Source: Verrucomicrobiota bacterium (GTDB lineage: Bacteria; Verrucomicrobiota; Verrucomicrobiia; Limisphaerales; JAGWYX01). From it: a stretch of 16,396 bases of DNA. Below, piece by piece: positions 6,643 to 12,515 of this stretch (position 1 is its first letter; every line of letters starts with the position of its first letter). Below the pieces are notes generated by a model. The model saw nothing but the letters and a program-made list of their open reading frames with translations. It was not told where the DNA came from and did no database searches. The stretch spans positions 1-16,396 of the forward strand of contig JAGWYX010000008.1 of the NCBI GenBank assembly GCA_018969165.1, given 5' to 3'. The position numbers and the translations under genes were made by a program.

Positions 6643-7608
6643 ATGCGAATTTTATCGGGCATCCAGCCCTCCGGCGCGCTGCATCTCGGCAATTACTTCG
6701 GGATGATGAAACCGGCCCTCGAGCTGCAGGACCAGGGCGAGGCCTATTACTTCATCGCCAACTACCACTCGATGACCTCGGTGTTCGATGCCGCGCAGCG
6801 CCGGCAGAACACGCTCGACGTGGCGCTGGACTTTTTGGCGTGCGGACTGGATCCGAAGAAGACCGTGTTCTTCCGCCAATCCGATGTGCCGGAGGTCACC
6901 GAGTTAAGTTGGCTGCTGACGTCGGTCACCCCGATGGGCCTGCTCGAACGCTGCCACAGCTACAAGGACAAGCTCGCCCGCGGGTTGTCCCCGAACCACG
7001 GATTGTTCGCTTACCCGGTATTGATGGCCGCGGACATTTTGATCTATGACTCGAACCTGGTGCCGGTGGGCCGCGATCAGAAACAGCACGTCGAAGTCAC
7101 CCGCGACATCGCCATCAAGTTCAACCAGCAGTATGGCGAGGTCTTCGTGATCCCCGAGCCGCGGATCCGCGAGGAGGTGGCTGTCGTGCCCGGCACCGAC
7201 GGCCAGAAAATGAGCAAGAGCTACGGCAACACCATCGAAATCTTCGGCGAGGAGAAAGCCACGCGCAAGAAGATCATGGGCTTGGTCATGGACAGCCGCA
7301 CCCCGGCCGAGCCGAAACCGGATGCGGACAGGAACCTCGCCATTCAACTCATGAAATTGGTGGCGCCGGCCGGGGTGGCGCAGGAGTTCGAAGCTCGCCT
7401 GCGCGCCGGCGGACTCGGCTATGGCGATTTGAAGAAGGCCTTGTTCGAGCATTACTGGGAGCATTTCGCGGCGGCGCGGCGGAAACGGGCCGAGTTGGCG
7501 GCCGACCTGGATTACGTGCACCAGATCCTGCAGGAAGGCGCGGCCCGGGCCCGGGCCCAGGCGCGCGGCGTGTTGCAGCGGGCCAAGCGGGCCAGCGGAC
7601 TGGAATGA
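6643..7608 (+). CDS. trpS: Tryptophanyl-tRNA synthetase, 321 aa
   Basis: This cytoplasmic class Ic aminoacyl-tRNA synthetase charges tRNA-Trp with tryptophan. The opening MRILSGIQPSGALHLGNYFG holds the HIGH-type signature of TrpRS at residues 8-19, and the KMSKS loop is at 189-193 in GTDGQKMSKSYGNTIEIF. SPNHGLFAYPVLMAADILIYDSNLVPVGRDQKQHVEVTRDIA is the usual tryptophan- and adenylate-site region, including the bacterial DQKQH. Length fits the 320-350 of bacterial TrpRS. A GTG at 6637 in frame would add two residues, but the ATG at 6643 gives the standard N-terminus. It appears to be a single gene with its own promoter. Both signature motifs are intact and no sign of damage is seen. Confidence 0.97.
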   Translation: MRILSGIQPSGALHLGNYFGMMKPALELQDQGEAYYFIANYHSMTSVFDAAQRRQNTLDVALDFLACGLDPKKTVFFRQSDVPEVTELSWLLTSVTPMGLLERCHSYKDKLARGLSPNHGLFAYPVLMAADILIYDSNLVPVGRDQKQHVEVTRDIAIKFNQQYGEVFVIPEPRIREEVAVVPGTDGQKMSKSYGNTIEIFGEEKATRKKIMGLVMDSRTPAEPKPDADRNLAIQLMKLVAPAGVAQEFEARLRAGGLGYGDLKKALFEHYWEHFAAARRKRAELAADLDYVHQILQEGAARARAQARGVLQRAKRASGLE

Positions 7609-7620
7609 GCGGAAGGAGAT

Positions 7621-7740
7621 TTCAGATTTTGGAATTTGGATTGCAGATTTCGGAACGTGGGCGCGGGTGCGCCTGGAACGGCTCCCTGGCACGCCGGCGG
7701 TGTGTTCAATCAAAAGTCTAAAATCCAAAATCTAAAACCC
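7621..7740. repeat. Two heptamer arrays in inverted orientation between trpS and the DUF4380 gene
   Basis: A T/G-rich array of 7-bp units lies at 7621-7655, for example TTTGGAA and TTTGGAT. An A/C-rich array lies at 7711-7738, for example CTAAAAT and CCAAAAT. A perfect 10-bp inverted repeat joins them: AGATTTTGGA at 7624-7633 and TCCAAAATCT at 7724-7733. The 55 bp between the arrays is GC-rich. The region is AT-richer than its surroundings and could fold into a long stem in the transcript downstream of trpS. Confidence 0.6.
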
Positions 7741-7755
7741 GACCATAATCCCACC

Positions 7756-7784
7756 TTGTCATCGCCCGGCTCGACGGTTAGCCT
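7756..7784 (+). promoter_or_regulatory. Candidate promoter of the DUF4380 gene
   Basis: TTGTCA (7756-7761), a 17-bp spacer and TAGCCT (7779-7784) lie 13 nt before the ATG at 7798, leaving a leader of only a few nucleotides. Confidence 0.45.
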
Positions 7785-7797
7785 CGCTGTCCTAAGT

Positions 7798-8811
7798 ATG
7801 TGCCAACCTCTCCGATGGCTTGCCCTCGGCTCGGTCGCCTTCGCGGGCCTGGTGAGCGCCGCGGATCACCGGGCCGCTAAGCCCAAACGCCCCGCCGCTC
7901 CCGAACCCGCGCAGGTCACCGTGACCCGCGCCCCGTATCACGGGTGGCCTGACGCGATCGTGCTCCGCAACGCCCAGGCGGAGGTGGTGATTGTCCCGGC
8001 AATCGGGCGCGTCATGCAGTTCCGATTCCTCGGGCAGGCAGGGCCGCTCTGGGAAAATCGCGACCTCGACGGCCGGCCGCCCAATCCACGGGCGACCGAG
8101 TGGGGCAATTTCGGCGGCGACAAGACCTGGCCGGCGCCGCAGGCGGAATGGCCGCGTCTGACCGGGCGCGCCTGGCCGCCACCGCCGGCGTTCGACTCGA
8201 TGCCCGTCCAGGCCACGGTCAAATTCGGGGTGGTCACGCTGGTGTCGCCCGTGGACCCGTTCTACGGGATTCGCACCCACCGGCGCATCGAGCTGCATCC
8301 GAAGAAGCCGGTCCTGACCATTACGACCACCTATGAAAAGGTCGCCGGGTTGGCCAGCCGCGTGTCGATCTGGACGATCACGCAACTCAAGGACCCCGTG
8401 GGCGCCTACCTCCCGGTGCCGGAGCCAAGCCGGTTCCGCGCCGGCTACGACCCCCAGTCGGCAGAACCGCCCCCCAGCCTGAAAGTCGATAACGGCTTGA
8501 TCTCCCTGACACGCGACCCGCGCCGCAGCCACAAGATCGGGTCGGATGCCACGACCCTGCTCTGGGTCGGCGACCGCTCGATGCTGCGCATCGACACCAA
8601 GCGCGCGCGCGGCGGCGAGTACCCCGACCGCGGCTGCAGCGCCGAGATCTACACCAACGGCGGTGGGGCGGCTTACGTGGAATTGGAGATGGTGGGTCCA
8701 TTGCACACCTTGCGGTTCGGGGAGTCCTGCCGACAAACCAGCACCTACACCCTGCTCCACCGCTCGGTCCAGGATCCGGAAGCCGAAGCGCGGAAAGTCC
8801 TGGACCGATAG
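7798..8811 (+). CDS. Exported DUF4380-like protein, 337 aa
   Basis: The protein starts with a likely Sec signal peptide (LRWLALGSVAFAGLVSAAD, cleavage near residue 22), followed by a Pro- and Lys-rich linker and a globular domain. LRNAQAEVVIVPAIGRVMQFRFLG, then PLWEN about 10 residues later, resembles DUF4380, a family common in Verrucomicrobiota and Planctomycetota and of unknown function. Its beta-strand pattern recalls aldose-1-epimerase-like sugar-binding folds, but that is only an impression. I chose the ATG at 7798 because it begins at the signal peptide and follows a promoter pair. The longer frame from 7636 would translate the heptamer array. The protein ends in a short charged tail. 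There is no operon partner: repeats lie on both sides. Export suggests a role in the periplasm or at the surface, perhaps with carbohydrates. Confidence 0.75.
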   Translation: MCQPLRWLALGSVAFAGLVSAADHRAAKPKRPAAPEPAQVTVTRAPYHGWPDAIVLRNAQAEVVIVPAIGRVMQFRFLGQAGPLWENRDLDGRPPNPRATEWGNFGGDKTWPAPQAEWPRLTGRAWPPPPAFDSMPVQATVKFGVVTLVSPVDPFYGIRTHRRIELHPKKPVLTITTTYEKVAGLASRVSIWTITQLKDPVGAYLPVPEPSRFRAGYDPQSAEPPPSLKVDNGLISLTRDPRRSHKIGSDATTLLWVGDRSMLRIDTKRARGGEYPDRGCSAEIYTNGGGAAYVELEMVGPLHTLRFGESCRQTSTYTLLHRSVQDPEAEARKVLDR

Positions 8812-8834
8812 ATCGCTGAAGAACCAAGACCGAT

Positions 8835-8866
8835 CACGGAAACGCGGAAGAGCGGAAACACGAATT
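8835..8866. repeat. Degenerate octamer array
   Basis: Four 8-bp units in register, for example CACGGAAA at 8835-8842 and AGCGGAAA at 8851-8858, lie just after the DUF4380 gene. Read on the other strand they resemble the start of the 47-bp units at 8913-9100 (runs of TTCCG or CTCCG ending in GGTTC), so the two elements appear to be inverted relatives. Confidence 0.5.
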
Positions 8867-8912
8867 CTGATGTGAGACCGGTCCGGACTGGATCCGACCC
8901 CCGATCTTGCGC

Positions 8913-9112
8913 GCTTCCGTGCCTCCGCGATGGTTCCCGCTGAAGTCCCGTCCCTCCTCGCCTCCGTGCCTCCGCGATGGTTCCCGCTGAAGTCCCGTCC
9001 CTCCGCGCCTCCGTGCCTCCGTGATGGTTCCCGCTGAAGTCCTGTCTCTCCGCGCTTCCGTGCCTCCGTGATGGTTCCCGCTGAAGTCCCGTCCCTCCGC
9101 GCCTCCGGGATG
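8913..9112. repeat. 47-bp tandem repeat, four full units plus a partial one
   Basis: The core ATGGTTCCCGCTGAAGT begins at 8930, 8977, 9024 and 9071, giving an exact 47-bp period. A fifth unit begins at 9101 and breaks off after about 10 bases. Units differ by only a few substitutions, such as TTCCG/CTCCG and CGCGATGG/CGTGATGG. There are no unique spacers, so this is a minisatellite and not a CRISPR array. Because 47 is not a multiple of three, long open frames through it (including a large minus-strand one) are by-products of its composition. It fills most of the 379-bp gap between the DUF4380 gene and kdsD. Confidence 0.9.
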
Positions 9113-9153
9113 AGCGCGTCCGCACTCCGCCGGTCCGTGCTTTGCCTTCGGGG

Positions 9154-9182
9154 TTGCAACTCGCCGAGCACGCTGGCAGCCT
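9154..9182 (+). promoter_or_regulatory. Candidate kdsD promoter
   Basis: TTGCAA (9154-9159), a 17-bp spacer and CAGCCT (9177-9182) end 8 nt before the ATG at 9191. The -10 is a poor match to TATAAT but close to the TAGCCT seen before the DUF4380 gene. Confidence 0.4.
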
Positions 9183-9190
9183 TTGCCGCC

Positions 9191-10162
9191 ATGAGCCACC
9201 TCGACCGGGCACGGGAAGTGTTCGACATCGAACTGGCGGCGCTCGAATGCGTGCGCGGCCAGTTGGACGCGTCGTTCGACCGCGCCGTCGCGGCGGTGGT
9301 TGAATCGCTCCGGCAGCGAGGCAAAATTGTCGTCGTCGGCGTCGGCAAATCCGGCCATGTCGGGCAAAAGATTGCCGCCACCCTGACGAGCACCGGCTCG
9401 ACCAGCGTGGTCCTTGACAGCGTGGATGCCTTGCATGGCGATCTGGGCATCGTCAACGACGGTGACGTGGTTCTGGCCCTGAGCTACTCCGGTGAGACCG
9501 AGGAGATGTTGAATCTGCTCCCGGCCTTGAAACGGTTCTCGGTGAGGCTGATCGCGGTGACGGGCGGGCCGCGCTCGACCCTGGCCCGTCACAGCGATGT
9601 GGTCCTCAACGTCCGGGTGCCGAAGGAGGCCTGCCCGTTCAACCTGGCCCCCACCGCCAGCACCACCGCCATGCTCGTCACCGGCGATGCCCTGGCCATG
9701 GCCGTGCTGCATGCGCGCGGCTTCAAGCGCGCCGACTTCGCCCGCTACCATCCCGGCGGCACGATCGGCCGCGCCCTGCTGCTGCGCGTCCGGGAGGTCA
9801 TGCGCGCGGGCGACCGCAACGCCGTGGCACCCCAGACCCTGACTGTTAAGGAGGCGCTGCTGGTCATGACCCGGGCCCGCTCCGGCAGCGTCAGCGTGGT
9901 GGATCGACACGGCAAGCTGGCGGGCGTCTTCACCGATGGCGATTTCCGGCGGCAGGTCGCCGCGGATGACCAGGTCCTGGGGCAACCCCTGGCACGGGTC
10001 ATGACGCGACGCCCCGTGGCCGTGCGCGAAGACGCCTTGGCCGTCGAGGCGCTAAAGATTTTCAATGAGCGGAATATCGATGATTTGATCGTGGTGAACG
10101 CCCGACACGAGCCGGTGGGGCTGGTGGACTCGCAGGACTTGCCAAAATGGAAACTGATGTAA
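9191..10162 (+). CDS. kdsD: Arabinose-5-phosphate isomerase, SIS plus two CBS domains, 323 aa
   Basis: This enzyme of the KdsD/KpsF/GutQ family converts ribulose 5-phosphate to arabinose 5-phosphate, the first step towards Kdo for lipopolysaccharide. The SIS sugar-isomerase domain covers about residues 40-175, with VGVGKSGHVGQKIAATLTSTG (50-69), the DALHGDLG segment (79-86), SYSGETEE (98-105) and CPFNLAPTASTTA (148-160). The ARYHPGG motif with the conserved His is at 184-190. Two CBS domains follow: about 203-255 (ending GVFTDGDFRR) and 268-320. Length matches the family (about 320-328). The ATG at 9191 gives the usual N-terminus. In-frame ATGs at 9068 and 9110 lie in the tandem repeat or extend into a non-homologous region. 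No other Kdo gene is adjacent. A sugar-specific GutQ- or KpsF-type role cannot be excluded. Confidence 0.95.
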   Translation: MSHLDRAREVFDIELAALECVRGQLDASFDRAVAAVVESLRQRGKIVVVGVGKSGHVGQKIAATLTSTGSTSVVLDSVDALHGDLGIVNDGDVVLALSYSGETEEMLNLLPALKRFSVRLIAVTGGPRSTLARHSDVVLNVRVPKEACPFNLAPTASTTAMLVTGDALAMAVLHARGFKRADFARYHPGGTIGRALLLRVREVMRAGDRNAVAPQTLTVKEALLVMTRARSGSVSVVDRHGKLAGVFTDGDFRRQVAADDQVLGQPLARVMTRRPVAVREDALAVEALKIFNERNIDDLIVVNARHEPVGLVDSQDLPKWKLM

Positions 10163-10230
10163 CCCGCGCGCCGGTTCGCCCGGCCGGCCTCGACCCGGAG
10201 CGCCCTTCGCCGCGGATCAACCCTCGATGA

Positions 10231-10234
10231 AAGG
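10231..10234 (+). promoter_or_regulatory. Shine-Dalgarno sequence of the hydrolase gene
   Basis: AAAGGA at 10229-10234, with AGGA as the core, is spaced 9 nt from the ATG at 10244. It is one of the few clear ribosome sites in the window and fixes this start, in contrast to the leaderless-looking genes nearby. Confidence 0.5.
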
Positions 10235-10243
10235 AATCCCGCA

Positions 10244-11026
10244 ATGCAAAGACGCAGCGCGCTGGCGCTGGTGGCCGTCGGCGGACTGCTGCTGGCGTCC
10301 AGCAGAGTCTTGAGTCAGGAACCGATGGCCTCCGGCAACGAAAGACCGCAGACGTTCAACGGCCGCATCAGCCGGCAGAAGGTCGGTGTCCGCTACCTGC
10401 TGTTCTTGCCGCGGGATTACCGGGCGCGCGGCCCGCGGCGCTGGCCGCTCATCTTCTTTCTGCACGGCGCGGGCGAGCGTGGCACCAACGTCTGGTGGGT
10501 GGCCAAGCATGGCCCGCCCAAGATCGTCAAAGACAAACCCGACTTTCCGTTCATCGTGGTTTCACCCCAGTGTCCGGAGGGTCAGACCTGGTCGAACGAC
10601 ACGCTGTGGACCCTGCTGGACGATGTCGTCAGCCGCTACCGGGTTGACGTCAGCCGGATTTATCTGACCGGATTGAGCATGGGCGGTTACGCCACCTGGA
10701 GCCTCGGGCTGGAGCATCCCGAACGCTTTGCCGCCATCGCCCCGATCTGCGGCGGGGGCGACACCCTCAAGGTGCTGCTCCCGGATGCCGACAAGGTCCG
10801 GGCGCTGAAAACGCTACCGGTTTGGGCGTTCCACGGCGGCAAGGACCCGGTGGTCAATCCGGCCGAATCCAAACGCATGGTGGAGGCCCTCCACCAGATC
10901 GGCAACGAGGCGAAGTTGACGGTTTACCCCGAGGCGCAGCACGATTCCTGGACCGAGACGTATAACCACCCGGCGCTCTACGATTGGTTTCTGGAGCACC
11001 AGCGCCAATCCGCGCATGCCAAATGA
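10244..11026 (+). CDS. Exported alpha/beta hydrolase, esterase/depolymerase-like, 260 aa
   Basis: This is a secreted serine hydrolase of the PHB-depolymerase/feruloyl-esterase-like or dienelactone-hydrolase-like group, commonly annotated as phospholipase/carboxylesterase or prolyl oligopeptidase family. A signal peptide with Arg-Arg followed by ALALVAVGGLLLASS ends near residue 25. The oxyanion region is FFLHGAGERGTN (71-82). The nucleophile is Ser145 in GLSMGG, the acid is probably Asp201 in HGGKDPVVN, and the His is His233 in EAQHDSW. The triad is complete and correctly spaced. It lies 81 bp after kdsD on the same strand, with its own Shine-Dalgarno sequence, so cotranscription is possible but no functional link is obvious. 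The likely substrates are esters of plant polysaccharides or other extracellular esters. This is a family-level inference. Confidence 0.9.
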   Translation: MQRRSALALVAVGGLLLASSRVLSQEPMASGNERPQTFNGRISRQKVGVRYLLFLPRDYRARGPRRWPLIFFLHGAGERGTNVWWVAKHGPPKIVKDKPDFPFIVVSPQCPEGQTWSNDTLWTLLDDVVSRYRVDVSRIYLTGLSMGGYATWSLGLEHPERFAAIAPICGGGDTLKVLLPDADKVRALKTLPVWAFHGGKDPVVNPAESKRMVEALHQIGNEAKLTVYPEAQHDSWTETYNHPALYDWFLEHQRQSAHAK

Positions 11027-11076
11027 ACCGGACGCGTGACGGCGCGGGTCTCTGAACCAATCGCCGTTCGCCGGGT

Positions 11077-11409
11077 TCACACCCCGCTGTTGGCAAGCAT
11101 GGTGCTGATGGTGTTGACGACCTGCACCAGCCGCGGGTGCGATTGCTCGAATCCCTCGACCGAGGAAGCCAGGCCGGCCAACGACAGGCTCAATTGCCGC
11201 GGCCGCTGCTCGACCCGCGTCGCCTCGTGAGTCGAAATCTCGGTGAACGCGGCGATGCTCCGCGCCTGATCGGCGTCGGTCCGGGAGAGGGGCTCGATCT
11301 CGGCCCTCAACCGCGACAACAGGCGCAGCAACTCGGCCTTTCGGTCCGGCGCCAGCCCGCCGGCCTGCCGAATCCTCGTCTCGATCTGTTCGAGCGTCTC
11401 GTGAGCCAT
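11077..11409 (-). CDS. DUF4404-like protein, 110 aa
   Basis: This is a small, highly charged, mostly helical protein. It opens with ETLEQIETRIRQAGGLAPDRKAELLRLLSRLRAEIEPL, predicted to form amphipathic helices or a coiled coil, and ends with SSVEGFEQSHPRLVQVVNTISTMLANSGV. The FExSHP near the C-terminus and the overall length match DUF4404, a family of unknown function. It has no signal peptide or membrane segment and is probably cytoplasmic. Its 3' end faces that of the hydrolase gene, 50 bp away, and sixA lies upstream on the same strand (105 bp gap). It seems to have its own promoter at 11456-11429. Family assignment is from memory of the motif and not from a search. Confidence 0.75.
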   Translation of the reverse strand: MAHETLEQIETRIRQAGGLAPDRKAELLRLLSRLRAEIEPLSRTDADQARSIAAFTEISTHEATRVEQRPRQLSLSLAGLASSVEGFEQSHPRLVQVVNTISTMLANSGV

Positions 11410-11428
11410 ACGTTGCCAGGTTCAACGC

Positions 11429-11456
11429 ATCATGGACCCCGTGGGACTCCGGTCAA
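11429..11456 (-). promoter_or_regulatory. Candidate promoter of the DUF4404 gene
   Basis: On the minus strand TTGACC (11456-11451), a 16-bp spacer and CATGAT (11434-11429) lie 19 nt before the ATG. Transcription could also come from sixA upstream. Confidence 0.35.
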
Positions 11457-11514
11457 GTTCCCGTTTAAAGGTGGTGGCGGCCAACCCCGGCGCCCGCCGA
11501 GCCTGACCGCCTGC

Positions 11515-11979
11515 TCAAAGCACCTTTGGCGAGACCAGGAACTTCAAGCGCGCGCCACGCCGGTCGTCGGTCTCCAGGCAGGCCAACCCGCCTTTGGCCA
11601 GCTTGAGGCGGCTGGCGTCGGCGACGCCAAGCAGGCCGCACACCCGCTCCCCCAAGGACGGCGCGTGGCCGACCAGGAGGACCGTTTGAGCTTCGGGCAA
11701 GGACTCCAACCAGCCGGCAAAGTCGGTGGCCTCGTTGAGCAGGGCGTCGGCCAGGCTGAGTTTCGGCTTCCGCGGGGCCTGAGTGATCGCCAGGACGATC
11801 TCGGCGGTCTGGCGAGCGCGGACCAGCGGGCTGCTGTAGGCGGCGTCGAAGCGGATGCCGGCGCGCTGGAGGAACCGGGCGAGCCGGCGGGCGTCCCGCT
11901 TCCCGGCGGTCGAGAGCGGGCGGCGGGCGTCGTCGCGGCCCGCGACGGCGTCGGCGTGGCGCAGGAACAGGAGGTTCAT
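11515..11979 (-). CDS. sixA: SixA-like histidine phosphatase, 154 aa
   Basis: The protein belongs to the histidine phosphatase (phosphoglycerate mutase-like) superfamily, SixA branch. The catalytic RHA motif is at residues 7-9 in LLFLRHADAV. PLSTAGKRDARRLARFL follows, then AYSSPLVRARQTAEIV with the conserved Arg residues, and VLLVGHAPSLGERV with the second catalytic His. Length fits SixA (about 160). In E. coli SixA dephosphorylates phosphohistidine on a phosphotransfer protein (originally ArcB, more recently PtsO). The partner here is unknown. The start ATG at 11979 gives the standard N-terminus, while the longer frame to 12438 would overlap the fur-like gene. It is divergent from the regulator gene with 60 bp between start codons, and a PerR/Fur-type box overlaps its likely -10, so it may share metal- or peroxide-dependent control. 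Confidence 0.88.
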   Translation of the reverse strand: MNLLFLRHADAVAGRDDARRPLSTAGKRDARRLARFLQRAGIRFDAAYSSPLVRARQTAEIVLAITQAPRKPKLSLADALLNEATDFAGWLESLPEAQTVLLVGHAPSLGERVCGLLGVADASRLKLAKGGLACLETDDRRGARLKFLVSPKVL

Positions 11980-11987
11980 GATGCGAC

Positions 11988-12002
11988 TTAGAATTATTCC
12001 AA
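11988..12002. promoter_or_regulatory. PerR/Fur-type operator, 7-1-7 inverted repeat
   Basis: TTAGAATTATTCCAA is a 7-1-7 inverted repeat with six of seven pairs matching. It agrees with the Bacillus Per box (TTATAATnATTATAA) at 11 of 14 defined positions. It is an AT-rich island in GC-rich DNA, between sixA and the fur-family gene. It overlaps the CTAAGT hexamer (11991-11986) that may be the sixA -10, and ends 3 bp before the -35 of the suf-operon promoter. Binding by the adjacent regulator is inferred. Confidence 0.55.
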
Positions 12003-12005
12003 ATA

Positions 12006-12033
12006 TTGACAGGGCCCCCGGCCGCGTTACATT
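12006..12033 (+). promoter_or_regulatory. Candidate promoter of the fur-suf operon
   Basis: A perfect -35 TTGACA (12006-12011) is followed after 16 bp by TACATT (12028-12033; 4/6 match). The ATG at 12040 is 6 nt further on, so the transcript would be leaderless. There is no Shine-Dalgarno sequence before the ATG. Confidence 0.5.
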
Positions 12034-12039
12034 GCCCGC

Positions 12040-12510
12040 ATGCGGCCTTCTCCGCCCACCCGGTTGCCGGGCGAGCGCCTTACCCGGTGTCTCGCCCAGA
12101 CGGGCTATCGCTTCACCCCGCAGCGCCAGCATGTCTATGCCGTGCTGCTGGCCAAGCGGGATCACCCGACGGCCGAGCAGGTCTTCCTTCGAGCCAAGCG
12201 AGCCATGCCCGAGATTTCCATGGCCACCGTTTACAACTGCTTGGATACCCTCGTCAAGTGCGGGTTGGTCCGCGAGGTCAACCTCGAACGTGCCGCCACC
12301 CGGTATTGCCCGAACATGCAGGAGCACCTCCACTTCTATTGCGAGGCGTGCGGCCAGGTGTTCGACATCGATCTGAAGGCCGACGGCCGGGCCTCGGGCT
12401 TCCATCTGCCCCCCGGCTTCCGCCCCGCGCGCTTCCACGTCTCGGTCCGCGGCGCCTGCCCCCGCTGCGCCGACCGGACCAGCCGGCCGCCCCGCGCGCC
12501 GGACCGCTGA
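12040..12510 (+). CDS. Fur/PerR-family transcriptional regulator, 156 aa
   Basis: This is a Fur-family winged-helix repressor. The DNA-binding domain includes RFTPQRQHVYAVL (24-36), HPTAEQVF (42-49) and the recognition helix ISMATVYNCLDTLVKCGLV (59-77). The structural zinc Cys pairs are present: Cys101/Cys104 (CEAC) and Cys140/Cys143 (CPRC). Aligned to B. subtilis PerR, the regulatory-metal residues are His42, Cys90, His96, His98 and Asp109, where PerR has His37, Asp85, His91, His93 and Asp104. Asp109 is PerR-like (Fur usually has Glu), but Cys90 in RYCPN replaces an Asp ligand. The gene is followed after only 5 bp by sufB, so it very likely controls Fe-S cluster assembly and its own synthesis in response to iron, peroxide or redox state. 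The C-terminal tail (145-156) is Arg/Pro-rich. No other ATG precedes the DNA-binding domain; a TTG at 12064 is an alternative start. Confidence 0.9.
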   Translation: MRPSPPTRLPGERLTRCLAQTGYRFTPQRQHVYAVLLAKRDHPTAEQVFLRAKRAMPEISMATVYNCLDTLVKCGLVREVNLERAATRYCPNMQEHLHFYCEACGQVFDIDLKADGRASGFHLPPGFRPARFHVSVRGACPRCADRTSRPPRAPDR

Positions 12511-12515
12511 GTTTT

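Noticed and set aside
8913..9112. CRISPR array
   Set aside because: The repeats follow each other directly with a constant 47-bp period and no unique spacers. No cas gene is present.
7792..9456. 554-codon minus-strand frame with repeated GTEARRDGTSAGTI-like peptide
   Set aside because: The peptide repeat is just the translation of the 47-bp tandem units, and the rest is antisense to kdsD and the DUF4380 gene, both well supported.
10163..10243. Terminator hairpin after kdsD (GCCGG, loop TTCGC, CCGGC)
   Set aside because: A 5-bp GC stem without a T-run is expected often by chance in DNA this GC-rich.
11053..11079. Possible bidirectional terminator between the hydrolase and DUF4404 genes (TGAACC/GGTTCA)
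   Set aside because: The stem is only 6 bp with a 15-nt loop and no T-run, and it overlaps the DUF4404 stop codon. It is too weak to call.
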